From Branchinecta lynchi (lineage: Eukaryota; Arthropoda; Branchiopoda; Anostraca; Branchinectidae), in assembly GCA_023053575.1 (NCBI GenBank), contig JAKZAP010000003.1:2704561-2768560 (forward strand): a stretch of 64,000 nt of DNA, given 5' to 3'. The translations under genes were made by a program, and so were the position numbers. The notes under the pieces were generated by a model. That model searched no databases, was not told where the DNA came from, and saw only the letters and a program-made list of their open reading frames with translations. This document shows positions 1 through 11,364 of the stretch, piece after piece (within the stretch, counting starts at the first letter, position 1; each line of letters starts with the position of its first letter).

Positions 1-1618
1 CAAGATGGGTCAAAATATTATATGAGTTATCGACAAGGATTGATATTCCGGTCGTATTAGAATCTCGGCTAGCCAGAAGATAAAGACAGAAAGAAACTAC
101 CTTACGGAGTATGAGCTTGAGTCCCAACAGTAGACATTTTATTAGTTTTACAGTAGGCTTGGGTTGCTACTTTACTAAAAATAAAATTCCCTACCTCCAT
201 TAGCGATAAAGTACAAAAAAAGAAGAATAAGACCTACCTATAAAAATATTGTGTTCGAAAAAGTTATAATAGTTAACATATTTCCATCTCGGTTCAGATC
301 AGTATAACAACCTCGACGGCCATTTAAAAATATCAACCTCAATGTCTGAAGTTAACCTTTAATGAATGTTTTAGCAAAATTTGTTTAGGAAAAAAAGGGC
401 ATGTTCCTACAATCTGCTAGTTACGCAATGTAAATGATAATATAATAATATAATTGTAAGAATAAGCCTGTCGCCTCTATAGATTTCTCAGAACACTTTA
501 CGCATTAAATTGAATTTCAGCCAGGTGGCGACACCTGCTTTGAGTTGGTTGATATTTTCGGAATAATGACAAGAGCCTCTGTCTTGACAGAATGTTTTTG
601 AAAATTCCGCCAGAGAAGAACACTGTTTTTAAAGCGACCGAGACTTCTCTTACGTGGTGAAGAGGCACATGCGTTTTTCTATGAAATAACTGCTTTCATG
701 TGCTGAATTCCCAAAGGAAAGTATAAATGCTCTAAAAAAATTAATTGTGTCGGGGTTACCTTACAAATATGGTAAAGCTTCTTTGGTAAATAACAGGTTT
801 CCGGGCCTTGACAAAAGATGGATAATCTACAAGACCCGATTGTCTGGATGATGAATTCCAATAGATCGTCCCCTTTGGGATCCCATTGAGACCTTTGGTC
901 TTGTTTTAGCAGATTCTCGGCGGTCGTTTCGGTATTGGTCTGTCAAGACTGATATTCCTTTTCAGTCTGATATTGTTTCCCATGTGAAATTTCAAATCTG
1001 CCAGACTCAGTTGTTCAGTTTTTAGTTTTCATGGAATTCCGGACTAACTATTGACCGAGACCTCTTAGAGCTTTGTACCACTAGGCTTCTTTGTGCACTG
1101 AATCAGGAACCGAAGTGTCCACATTAGTTCCAAGACAATGAAGCTTTTTCGGGGCTGCTAACTAAAATGAAAAGAAGGAAATACGTTGGACTCTGAATTT
1201 TTTTTTTTTTTTTTATTTATGAGATCAACTGGAACAGCTGAATGGAAAAATTATACTTTTTTTTTTTTACGAAAAATGGATATGAAACAGATGCAATTGA
1301 TTTTAACAACTAGAAGACTATTGTTTTTCAAAAATACCTTTAGTAAGTATGTAACTTGAAAGAGTCATAATCATAAGATTTCAGACTGGTCTAATGTAAT
1401 TTAAAAGGAATTGTTGCAAACTGCAAAAATTACGATTAAATTTCAATCTGCTTCTTATCCCCAGAATCAACAAAGGTCCTGTCCTCCAGAATTTCCAGAT
1501 TCCTCCAGGCCGACCGCACTTCGCTTAACGAACACAGAAACACAGAAAAGTAGTACACTTATTTCTCAAGTCGAGAAATCGCTTGTCCCCAAAATCTGTG
1601 CAATTTTTATCCCAGTCT
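1..1618. other. Gene-free stretch with repeat fragments
   Basis: I see no supportable gene here. Bases about 110-380 resemble 30865-31310 (shared features: GTCCCAACAG, ACAGTAGGCTTGGGTTG, TTCGAAAAAGTTATA), so they are one copy of a dispersed repeat. Bases 780-906 resemble the 3' terminus of repeat family B (TTTGGGATCCCAT followed by ACCTTTGGTCTTGTT). Poly-T tracts lie near 1200-1217 and 1259-1268. Confidence 0.5.
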
Positions 1619-1928
1619 CTTAGCGCGTGTTCTACCCTTCTAACGATAGTTACTATTTCCGTTCCATCCTCAAGAAAAGCTACTACGCTGACCGTTCCAA
1701 CTTCCAACCTTGTCGGAATAGTAACTAATAGTTACTATTTGCTTACCATGCTCGGGAGCGTCGTAAGCGTAGTAACTACGCATCTCTGTAACGTGATTGG
1801 TCGGATTTGCCAGTGGCGTGAGATCCTGCTGAAAAATAGAAAAATCGTTCCAGCCTTGACGGCAAAAAGCCAGAATTCGTGACGTCATGCGTAGTAACTA
1901 TGGTAAGTAAGATGGAACACGCTCTTAG
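1619..1928. mobile_element. MITE-like foldback element
   Basis: The two ends are imperfect inverted repeats. The left end reads GCGTGTTCTACCC and then ATAGTTACTA. The right end, read in reverse complement, gives GCGTGTTCCATC and then ATAGTTACTA. The interior repeats GTAGTAACTA/TAGTTACTA motifs. There is no transposase. Target duplication and exact ends are unclear. Confidence 0.5.
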
Positions 1929-4436
1929 TAAGTAGTTCTCGCTGTCAGAAGTTTGTCGTCAAAGCAAAAACAAGGATGACGAAGTACATCACAGAGCAAG
2001 GAGCAGGTTGTAGCCGAACTTGTAAGAGTCTGGGTTGTGACGATGACTAGTCATTCCAAAGCATTACAAAAATGCGACAATGCATCGGGAGTGTACAAAG
2101 GGTTCCAGAACTTTACGAGGGTTAATATTGGTGACGCTGCTTTATAGAAAACAAATGTTTTATGACTGACAATCCCATAAATGTATACTTATGTTTTCCA
2201 ATAAATGTATATTTTTCTTTATTGTTGAAAATAGTATCTAGAACAAAAACAAGACGCCCTTCATAAAATTCCTTCAGGATTAGTTCTTTTTGTTGTCTAT
2301 TATAAAAGTAATCAACAACACGTTAGTTCTTGGTGTAGGCTACGGTTGACCAGGTCTGACTGGCCATTTTCAATTCCCGTAGGCTTAGCCATGTTTAAAA
2401 CTGTTTAAAGTGCCTCTGCTTGTATGTGCGCTTTCCAAGTCGATTCTGTCAAAATTCTGGCTTCCGTCTTCATTGGTTGCTGCTGGCTGACATTTCCACG
2501 GGGTAGTGCGCGTCTCGGTATGACAAGCCAAATCGCTAATCCCCTTTCAGATAACTTATACCAAGACTTAATGCGTGATTGTTATTGTTAATTTAGCGCA
2601 TCTGGAGGCTACTAAGCTATCATGCTACTAAGCTACTAAGGCTACTAAGCTATCAAGAACAAACAATCAGATAGAACCTCCGTCTTAAGTCCCATGAAGT
2701 GACTATGAATACCCCGGAAAAACTGAGCAGGCCTAGAGGTATTTACTCCAGCTTTGAGCTGATGTTTATACCCGCTTAATCATCTTCCGTCTTCGCCGTG
2801 GCTCTCGCACAGCAAACAAATGCAGGAGGTTTCCTACGCGCGCTGACCCGCCCTGGAGCGAGTCCGTAGAACCAATCAGCTTTGACTTCTACTTTTCCTC
2901 AAAGTGGCTTCACAGCGATTTAGCTATTTGTAAAGGTAACGAAACGTGATGTGGCGTGAAGCCATTGACCTCTGATCATTCGCAGCGAACAGGGTACGGG
3001 GAATTATTCGACTCCGCATAGTCTTATTACAGAGGTTCTTTCTTATTATTTGTTCTTGGGTTTATGAAGGGCGTATCGCAAGTACTCCATTTACAGAGGC
3101 TATTTATGACAAAGATATCCGCCTTGATTTCGTCTTAAAGTTCTAAACGGTCTACCTTTCCTTACAGGCTAGTCGAAACAATGAACAAGAACGACTCATC
3201 CAGCATGAAATTAAGGTCGTTCACATTAAGAACGCAACGACTCCTCATCTGCGCTCGCTTATGGTCCGTGTTTCGTCGTCTTTCTACGTTCCGCCGTCAT
3301 GATAATGAAATGGTTGGATAAGACGAGAAATAAATATTACACATAAAACATACACTATGTACGTTTTAATTACAGTATATGTAGTGTTTGATATATATGT
3401 AATGCTTATGTGGGTTGTAACTCTCTGCGGGTTGGGTTGGACTAACAGAAACGCAAACATTGACTTGAATCCCATTTTCGCATTGCGTAGATTTTCGATA
3501 CGCAAAGCTTTTGGTGCGGCTTCGCCAACGCAGCGTAAGATTTGCGTAGATCAGTGTAGGGTTACCGTGAACCCCCCACCCACCGCGGTCAGGCATTTAC
3601 ATTTAACCCGCGTGACTAGGGAAAATCCTTAAAGGACCTAACCTATGATACTAATGCAACCTACTTCCATCATCACTCCACATATTTCTAATCCCGAAGA
3701 CCCTAATATCGTTTGGTACATTCTAACCCCTCTAATAAAACCACGCTGATTTTTCTCTCTTGCCGTGTTTTGCTACCTTCGATGTGTCGACGGTCGCTGT
3801 CGACGGTTGTCCGCGAGAAGTTTTTGCATCAGAGAAAATGGTTAAGTCAACTATTTCCCTATTTTCGCTACAATTCAACGAGTCTCGGAAAAGGCTTAAA
3901 ACAGCCAAAACCGTGGGTTGAAAGCACAGCATAGTTTTGAAGTATTAAAATATGCAAAAACGTTGTAAGTTGAAGAGTAAATAGCGCGAGGGGTCCTTTA
4001 ATTGTTGTTTCAACACCGTTAACAACGACCAACAATGAACGGCTAGCTACCAGTCAATGGCGACTGATGAATAAAGGCCAGCAATATCCAATACACGGTT
4101 TTATGTCGGATGCTTCGAACTCCACCCAGGAACGTGAGTAGAAAAAGTCCGGGTCATTTTAATAATTAAAGATTACACAGATAAGTGATACAAATACTAC
4201 AATCTAGTTACCCATCACTTATTCGCTTAAATGACTTCCTTGCCCCGCTGTTGATATAATCGATTTTGATCGAATGAAGTTTTAATTTCGAATTTGTGGC
4301 ACCTCCGTGTACTTGTAGTCTATTACGCTATGCTTGAAACATTTCACAACAACAAAAGTAGTGCTGAAAAATATCCTCTTAGGAACAATAAAATGAGGAG
4401 AAATCCATATGGCTATTGCTGGGTCACACTCATAGG
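1929..4436. other. Gene-free stretch
   Basis: No convincing coding region is visible; open frames are short and lack recognisable domains. Bases 2600-2655 hold a small iterated GCTACTAAG motif. Bases 2780-2900 are more GC-rich and contain an ACCAATCAG box, but nothing downstream supports a promoter call. Confidence 0.4.
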
Positions 4437-4607
4437 CAGGCCGGGATCCAGGAATTTATTTCGGGGCAGGGGGTTGCCTTTGGGGGGGGGGTGCCTGCTG
4501 GTCGGAAAAAACAGTACAAAAAACACACAGATCAGAGGAAAAAGCCTATAAAAATCGTTATTTTTGTCTATTTGGGGGGGGGGGTCCCCCCTGGGATGGC
4601 CTTGCTC
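4437..4607 (+). mobile_element. Short poly-G element, family C, copy 1
   Basis: About 170 bp. The ends are related to those of two other copies (13690-13855, inverted, and 59290-59472). Shared internal landmarks are TTGCCT near a G-run, a GGTCGGA segment and AAAGCCTATAAAAAT. G-runs of 9-10 bases sit at both sides of the interior. The outer ends resemble AGGCC...ATCCAGG and a complementary CTGG...GGCCTT. It is non-coding. Confidence 0.6.
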
Positions 4608-4883
4608 ATAGGTCACTTGCTTAGTGAACAAACTTGATCTTTCGTCCCTTATTGCTCCGACATGCTCCTGACTGAAACCTCCATTATAGTCCTTGGCTAA
4701 TTCTGTTTGGGGCCTTGCCCAGAATTCTATCTTATATCCATATCGGACAATATTCAAAATATTAGGATCATTGGTCAAGTTTTCCCAGAAATCAATATGG
4801 TGATCTTCCAGCTTTAAACACCTCCATATTATGGCTAAGAATCGTTTTGATTACATCAATTTTGATTACGACAATGCCCCCTG

Positions 4884-5046
4884 TGCTCTAGTACAGAGGA
4901 AGAGGGCCATTTTCTGGTTGAATGCGAGCAACTCTCAGACCTCAGGAGACACTTTCTTAATGGGTATACTATCAAGTTCCCCGATATTCTTGAAACAAAA
5001 AATAAAGCTAAGATTGGCTATTAAATATATTCATTCATTCATTCAT
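4884..5046 (+). pseudogene. 3' end of a non-LTR retrotransposon (LINE remnant)
   Basis: A 46-codon open stretch ends at TAA 5022-5024. It carries the C-terminal zinc-knuckle pattern of many LINE polyproteins: a cysteine, then EEEGHFL, a second cysteine, then LSDLRR. The same pattern recurs at 54400-54480. The stop is followed directly by a (TTCA)n microsatellite (5030-5046), as expected for a LINE 3' tail. The element is heavily 5'-truncated, and I could not trace a reverse transcriptase upstream. Confidence 0.65.
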
Positions 5047-5203
5047 ACTGAGAAAATCTTACCTTATCAGTTATTTCCCGTTGGTGTTCTGGTGATCCTG
5101 CATTTTTCCTTGGTTATCCCGGCCAGGTCAGTGATCGTCGTACCTGGGATTTCCTCGGTTATGGGGCCAACGGCTTCGGTAGGTTTGCTGGTCCCCTGTC
5201 CGT

Positions 5204-5488
5204 TTAAGAGTAGGAATTAGCGTGTCCTCTACCAGAAGTAGAATAGCTTGGTCCTGCTGTTTGAGACCTATTCCCCTGGAAATCCTTTGGAAATCCTGCG
5301 CCAAACAGTGTCTCATCCAATCGTAAATCGGATGGTTTGATTCCCATCGCGACATCATGTTTGAAATCTCGAAAAATGGCTGCTTGACGTTTCTTCATAC
5401 TGTCATGATGAAAGAGTCCCAGCAACGCCAGAAATCGGCCGCTTGATACTTGATACTTACTAGATACTTCTTTTATTAATAAACACAT
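5204..5488 (-). pseudogene. Coding-like relic, unrecognised
   Basis: A 94-codon minus-strand frame has a plausible protein-like composition: a run reading FLALLGLFHHDSMKKRQAAI, then mixed charged residues and a Ser/Gly-rich end. No family is recognised. It lies beside LINE debris and has no clear start context or splice sites, so it may be part of an old retroelement ORF or a chance frame. Confidence 0.25.
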
Positions 5489-5689
5489 TTTTACTCTTTT
5501 CTATTTACATCTATACTGCACTAATGGAAAAACCTACGTTTTTGCTGGCGTGCAGTAGTAAAGGTTAACAGTAGTAAAGGTTAAGCGTATGCGTTTGCTC
5601 GGACAAAAGCATACGCTGCATAACATACGTCCTTCTGCATGTGGACAGAACCCTTCAAATCAATAGCAAAAATCACCCAAATGCGGTTT

Positions 5690-5762
5690 TGATCCGCGGA
5701 CCGCTGTGGCGTAGGTCCGGCGCTCTACCACGGCGATACGACTCGACGAAGCGAATGCGGGA
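5690..5762 (-). repeat. tRNA-like (pol III box) sequence, pseudo
   Basis: Read on the minus strand, the segment has an A-box-like CGCCGTGGTAGAGCG and, about 40 bases later, a B-box-like GCGGATCAAAACCGC. The anticodon and T stems do not pair well. This fits a tRNA-derived SINE head or tRNA pseudogene better than a functional tRNA. Confidence 0.35.
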
Positions 5763-6319
5763 AGAGATACGGTTTAAAGACTAAAGTAAGAATAAAGCCG
5801 CTTTCACATTGACGCGTTGGCCTTTCACATTGAGCTGGTCAACATCTACGTCGCGCATTTGGCGACGCACCGCAGAGCTTACGCAGAAAAATAAAACGCA
5901 ACGCAAGAATCTAACCTAGTTCTATTCTTGCGTTGCGCAGACGCGTACACATCAAATTTTTCACTGAACAAGAGCTGAAAGCTCATATGGCACTTGTAAG
6001 AACAGTTAGCATGTTTGTCAGATACGGTTTGCAGTTTTCAAGGCTGGATCTCTCTCCCGATATTCATTTCATCAGAAAATGGGCTTGATCTAGTAGATCA
6101 GAAATGGTTATATCACTCATTGACAACTGTATCGTCCTCCAACGATGATCGGATCGGGGGAGGGACTATATTTTCAAGCCAATCTAATAGAGTCCCTAAC
6201 ATGCCTGCAAAGTTTCACGGTCATAGCACATCTGGAAGTACCCTAACTCGTGATCATCGGAATTAGGGAAAAGCCCCTCCAACTCCCCCCCACTGTGACA
6301 CGATCGGTCCTGTTTTGTC

Positions 6320-6350
<31 letters not shown>

Positions 6351-8130
6351 TATTTGCAAATTGAATGGCAGGCCGTTAAGCCTCTACAATGTATCTATGG
6401 CTTATGCTTGTTCTTCCCTCCAAGTCCCATCCGATCTCTCGACTCTAAGCGCTTCAAGAGATTTCACCCCCCCGCCTTCAGCTCCTCCCGATGTTATCAG
6501 ATCCGTTCCAGACTTGAAATTGATCATCTGAGTCACTTTTTCTTGACAAGTTTCATGCACGTCTGATCACCTGTTCCAAAGTTATGCATGTCAATAGAAT
6601 CTCCCCCATGATCATCGGATCGGGAAAAGAACTATTTTCAAGTTGGCCTGGACAAGTACCTAATATGTCTGCCAAGTTTCATGGTCCTAGTACATGTGGA
6701 AGTACCCCTCGAAGTACCCTAACTCGTGATCACCGGAAATCCGGGAAAACCCCTTCCAACCCCTCTACTGTGACATCCCGATCCATCGACCCTAAGCATT
6801 TCACGACATTTCCGGTCCCCCCTCTAATCCCCCTCTCTTCGGATTTGGTCCAGATTTGAAACTGAAAATCTGAAACACTTGTTCTTCACAATTGTCAAGT
6901 TTTATGCATGTCCGATTATCCATTCCAGAGTTATGCATGTTTCTAGTTTCCGGATTCCCCTTCCCTCCACCCCCACCCCCCCCGCGATAGCAGGATCGGG
7001 GAAGCGATTATTTCCATGTTAATCTGGTTGGTTCCCTCATATGCCTGTCAAGTTTTATTGTGCTAGCTTATTTGGAAGCGTTTCACCAGATTTCCGGTTG
7101 CCCCTCCAGCTCCCCCCCCCAGTGATCGGATCTGGTCCGGATTTGAAACTGAGCATCTGAGCACTTGTTCTTGACATATGTCAAGTTTCTTGCATGTCTG
7201 ATTACCCGTTCCAAAGTTATGTATGTTACTAGTTTCCGGATTTCCCATCCCTCCACTCCTCCCACAATGACCGGATGGAGAAAGTTATTATTTCCAAGTT
7301 CTTCTGGTCGGTTCCCTGATATGCCTGCCAAATTTCATTGTCCTAGCTTATGTGGAAGCGTTTCATGAGATTTCCGGTGCCCCCTCCAGCCCCCCCCAGT
7401 TATCGGATCTGGTCCGGATTTGAAATTGAGCTTCTGAAGCACTTGTTCTTGACATATGTTAAGTTTCAGGCATATCTGATTACCCGTTCAAAAGTTAGAC
7501 ATGCTACTACTTTCCGGATTTCCCATCCCTCCACTGCCCCCAAGATGGCCGGATCGGGGAAGTGATTATTTCCAAGTTAATCTGGTCGGTTTCCCAGCAC
7601 GCCTGCCAAGTTTCGTCGTTCTAGCTTATGTGGAAGCGTTTCACGAGATTTTGGGTGCCCCCCTCCAGCCCCCCCCCCCCCCCCCCCCCCCAGTTATCGG
7701 CAATTGTTCTTGACATAGGTCAAGTTTCACGCAAGTCCGATTAACCGTTCTAAAGTTATGCATGTTACTAGTTTCCGGATTTCTTGTTGCTCCACCCCCC
7801 CCCCCACGATGACCGGATCGGGGAAGTGACTGTTTCCATGTTAATCTGGTTCGGTCCCTTATACGCCTGCCAAGTTTCATCCTCCTAGCTTATGTGGAAG
7901 TGCCCAAACTAGCAAAACCGGGACAGACCGACAGACCGTCGTTTCCGGATTTCTCATCCCTCCAACCCCCCCCCCCCCCCCACTATGATCGTATCCGGAA
8001 TATGATTATATCCAAGTTCATCTGGTCGGTTCCCTGATATTCCTGCTAAGCGTTTCACTAGATTTGTTTGACTTGGACTGACCATCTTTAAACCGTATCT
8101 ATTCTCGCATTCGCTTTGTATACATCATAG

Positions 8131-8143
8131 CATGGCTCAGTGG
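8131..8143 (+). repeat. Truncated tRNA-like head inside the array
   Basis: TGGCTCAGTGG matches a pol III A box. It is followed by GTAGAAAACTGGACTGGCAA and then runs back into array sequence without a B box. The preceding ~90 bp (from ACTAGATTTGTTTGACTTGG) is repeated before the fuller copy at 8404, so the tRNA-like piece was amplified with the monomer. Confidence 0.4.
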
Positions 8144-8403
8144 TAGAAAACTGGACTGGCAACACAAAGGTCAAGTTTCACGTATGTCTGATTACCCTTT
8201 CCAAAGTTATGCATGTTAATAGTTTCCGGATTTCCCATCCCTCCACTCCCCCCACTATGATCGGATCCGGAATATGATTATATCCAAGTTAATCTGGTCG
8301 GTTCGGCTGATATTCCTGCCAAACGTTTCACTAGATTTGTTTGACTTGGACTGACCATCTTGAAACCGGTACTAAACCCGCATTCGCTTTGTGAAACATA
8401 GTC

Positions 8404-8465
8404 GCATAGCTCAGTGGTAGAATACTGGACTGTCAACCCAAAAGTTCTGGTTCGATCCCGCCTTC
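8404..8465 (+). repeat. tRNA-like SINE head (A and B boxes)
   Basis: A box TAGCTCAGTGG at 8407-8417 and B box GGTTCGATCCC at 8449-8459 match pol III internal promoter consensus. An anticodon-like loop CTGTCAA lies between them, but the anticodon and T stems pair poorly. This is best read as a tRNA-derived SINE or pseudogene, not a working tRNA. Confidence 0.5.
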
Positions 8466-8654
8466 GGCCAGCGTTTTGTTTTGCTCCTGTTTTACTTTTT
8501 GCTCCCGTTTTACTTTATAGTTTCCGGACTCCCGGATCCGGGGAAAGTTGGATTGGGGAATTGATTATTTGTAAGTTGATCTGGTCGGGTCCCTGATATG
8601 CCTGTGAAGTTTCATCGTCCTAGCTTGTGTGGAAGTGCCCAAACTAGCAAAACC

Positions 8655-8730
8655 TGGACAGACCGACAGAACGACAGAGCGACAGAACGACAGAACGACA
8701 GAACGACAGACAGACAGACCGACAGACCGA
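8655..8730 (+). repeat. (GACAGA)n microsatellite
   Basis: Imperfect GACAGA/GACAGAC iterations close the family A array. A related run (ACCGACAGACC) occurs near 7920, and the 63.4-kb copy carries a short equivalent. Confidence 0.8.
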
Positions 8731-8745
8731 CAGAAATTACGATCG

Positions 8746-8778
8746 CTATATGGCACTTGAGTATGCTCAAGTGCCATA
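8746..8778. repeat. Perfect palindrome at the array end
   Basis: TATGGCACTTGAG, a short spacer, then CTCAAGTGCCATA. The TATGGCACTT arm also occurs at the start of the array (5988) and near 63350, so it marks the terminus of family A elements. It is not followed by a T-run on either strand strong enough to call a terminator. Confidence 0.6.
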
Positions 8779-9064
8779 AAAACCGATTTTTTTTTTTAGA
8801 AAAACCTGGTAATGTTGAAGAAAACTTACTAAGAATGAAAATGAAAACAGAAGAAACCGGGAAAGAAAAACGTAAATACGCATCCAGCGTGATAGCTTCT
8901 CGCGCAGATGTGAAAGATACACTACGCAACCTCTACACAACGCAAGACAAACGCATACGCAACACATCGCATCGACGCGTCAATGTGAAAGCGGCTTAAG
9001 TGGTCAGAACGAATGCTAAATCCTAACCAGAGCAAAATAACTAGAGCTATTTTGCTCTTATGCT

Positions 9065-11364
9065 AACTTAAACTAAACAAATCTCGTGAAACACTTCCAC
9101 ATAAGCTAGGACAATGAAACTTGGCAGGCATATCAGGGAACCGACCAGATTAACTTGGAAATAATCATTTTCCAGATCCCATCATAGTGGGGGGAGTGGA
9201 GGATTGGAAATCCGGAAACTATTAACATGCATAACTTTGGAGAGGTTAATCGCACATGCGTGAAACTTGACATGTGTTAAGAATAAGTGTTTCGTTATTC
9301 AGTTTCAAATCCGGACCAGATTCGATACCTCTGGGGGGGGAGGGCTGGAGGGGAGCACCGGAAATTTCCTGAAACGCTTCCACATAAATATTCTTTGAGC
9401 CCAAGCTGGGCCGAAATATCAGTTATGAAAAAGATCGACAGAGCACAGCGAAATTTTCATCGTTAAGTGGAAAAAGTCTCACGACTGCGGTCCAGGAAGT
9501 TATAGGATAAACAGGATAACGTCCGACATCGAGGATGGTATAGGAAAAATAACGTCGAAACACATTTTAAAAAACTTACCCGAGCCGACCCTTGCCAAGA
9601 AGGGCCGAAATATCGCTGATAAAAAATCATAGCTGACGTATCCGTTGCAAACATTGTTTGAATAAATGCTTCCACATAAGCTAGGACAATAAAACTTGGA
9701 AGGCAAATGAGGGAACCGACCAGGTTAACTTGTAAATAGTCACCTCCCGATCCAGCCCTCGCGGGGTGAGTGGAGGGATGGGGAATCCGGAAACTAGAAT
9801 CATACATAACTTTGGAACGGGTAATCGGACATGCATGAAACTTAACTTTATAAGTGTAAAGAACAAGTGTCTCAGATTTTTAATTTCAAATCTGGCCCGA
9901 ATCCGATAATTGGGGGTGGGGGTAGAGGGGGGACCGGAAATCTTTTGAAACGATTAGGGTCGAGGGATTGGGATGGAACTTGAAGGGAAGAAGAGCATTA
10001 ACCCTAGATACTTTATTGACAAAATAGGACCGGATAGTGTCGCAGTGGAGGGTGTCGAAGGGGGTTTCTTGGATTTCCGCGGTGATCACGAGTTAGGGTA
10101 CTTCCAGATGTACTATGACCATTAATTTTTTTTGACATTTTTGACATTTTTTCAAATTTCATCAAAAAACATGTAAATAAAAAAAAACTATTTACCATTA
10201 ACGGCCACTTTTAAGGCAAAAGAATCCTGACTGTGGCTGCAATTCTATCCACCATGAATCCGCTATATTATTGTTTCGTTAGCCGCCCTCCCCCCCGGGG
10301 GGGGGGGGAGGGTAAAAACAAAATAACATCAAATAAATACCCTTTCCTCTTATCACACTTCTTTCGTATTCAAAGAATGGGATTAACCATTCTCTTGAAT
10401 GATGCCAGACTTACAGCCGCTCTGACCGATTCTGGAAGGTCATTTCCAGACACTCACACCTATGTTCCTGAGAACAAATCCTGCTCTTGTTGTATTTCTT
10501 CTCTCGTGAGCTAAATCCTCCGAATGTCGGGTAAAATAAGGGTGACAAAACGAGTTAGTGTTAAAAAAAAATCATAAAAGTACTCAGGGCTTACCTTATG
10601 TACACTTTGAAAAACAAAAATCGCTAGCTGGTAATCACGAAGCTCGCCCACGTTCAAAATCCCATTCTTTCTAAAAAAAAAACTCCGCAGTATTCTGACA
10701 ATTTTGAAATTCTCAGACTTATTTGGCAGACATATTAGGTACTCTCCTAGGTCGACTTGAAAATAGTTCCTTGCCAGATACGGTGATGTTGGGGGGGAGT
10801 GAAGGGATGGGGAATCCAGCATCTAGTGACATGCATAACTTTAGAAAGGGTGATCGGACGTGAATGAAACTTGAGAAGTGTCAAGAAAAAGTGTCTCAGA
10901 TGATTAATTTCAAGTTCGGAACGAATCCAATAACTGGGGGGGGGAGCTGGAGGGGGTGCAAGAAATCTCGTGAAACGCTTAGAGTCGGGATGGGACTTGG
11001 AGGAAAGAATAAGCATAAGCCGTAGAGACAATACTGATAAAACAGGACCGGATCTTGTCACAGTTGGAGGAGTTTGAGAGGGTTTTCCACAATCCTGTTC
11101 ATCACGAGCTGGGGTACTTCCAAATTTGCTAAGACCATGAAACTTGGCCGTCTGTGCTATGACCATGAAACTTGCCAGGCATGTTATGGACTCTGTCAGA
11201 GTGGCTTAAAAATAGTCCCTCCCCCGATCCGATCATCGTTGTGAGAGAAACAGCTATCAGTGAGTGGAAAAACCAGGAGAGAGATGCAGCCTTGACAACT
11301 GCAAACCGCATCTGACAAACATGCTAACTGTTCTTACAAGTGCAGTATGAGCTTTCAGCTCTTG
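9065..11364 (-). repeat. Family A array, inverted orientation
   Basis: The monomers of 5988-8650 reappear here in reverse complement: CACATAAGCTAGGACAATGA at 9100 and 9673, CATAACTTTGGA at 9230 and 9807, and CTCGTGAAACGCTT at 10970. Bases 11090-11364 form a long inverted repeat with 5969-6250, including AAGAGCTGAAAGCTCAT and AACAGTTAGCATGTTTGTCA. A block at 9583-9655 (CCCTTGCCAAGAAGG) recurs at 38067-38125. A C7/G12 palindromic homopolymer lies at 10287-10310. Confidence 0.7.

Larger units (their letters stand above)
5988..8650 (+). repeat. Family A tandem array (~260-285 bp monomers), plus orientation
   Basis: Monomers recur with landmarks TGGAAGCGTTTCA, GGATTTGAAA, TTCTTGACAT, CAAAGTTATGCATGT, TTTCCGGATT, GATCGGGGAAG and CCTGCCAAGTTTCATCG. 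TGGAAGCG landmarks at about 7071, 7351 and 7634 give a ~280-bp period. C-rich blocks in each monomer have expanded to long poly-C (23 C at 7669-7691). An (AAT)n microsatellite sits at 6319-6350. Apparent open frames here are repeat shadows. Confidence 0.75.
5796..8996. mobile_element. PIF/Harbinger-type MITE split by a later insertion (MITE-1)
   Basis: The left end reads AGCCGCTTTCACATTGACGC and the right end is its reverse complement (GCGTCAATGTGAAAGCGGCT). Each is flanked by TAA (5793-5795 and 8997-8999), a 3-bp target duplication. About 170 bp of MITE sequence remains on the left (with an internal hairpin GCAACGCAAGAAT/ATTCTTGCGTTGC near 5896-5938) and about 220 bp on the right. The ~2.8 kb between is family A repeat, so the family A element probably landed inside the MITE. 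No transposase is present. Confidence 0.65.

Noticed and set aside
1525..1888. Overlapping frames on both strands
   Set aside because: They fall within a foldback element and have no protein-like conservation.
4413..4778. 121-codon minus-strand gene
   Set aside because: It is mostly the family C poly-G element read in reverse (proline/glycine runs).
6315..6566. Poly-isoleucine open frame
   Set aside because: It is a direct translation of an (AAT)n microsatellite.
8404..8465. Functional tRNA gene
   Set aside because: A and B boxes are good, but the anticodon and T stems do not pair and a truncated duplicate lies 270 bp away.
8746..8778. Transcription terminator hairpin
   Set aside because: The palindrome is an element end found at several loci in a eukaryotic context, not next to a gene.
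5988..8999. Coding frames including a 133-codon plus-strand frame at 8598-8999
   Set aside because: The sequence is family A monomers, a (GACAGA)n microsatellite and a MITE end; the peptide is low-complexity.
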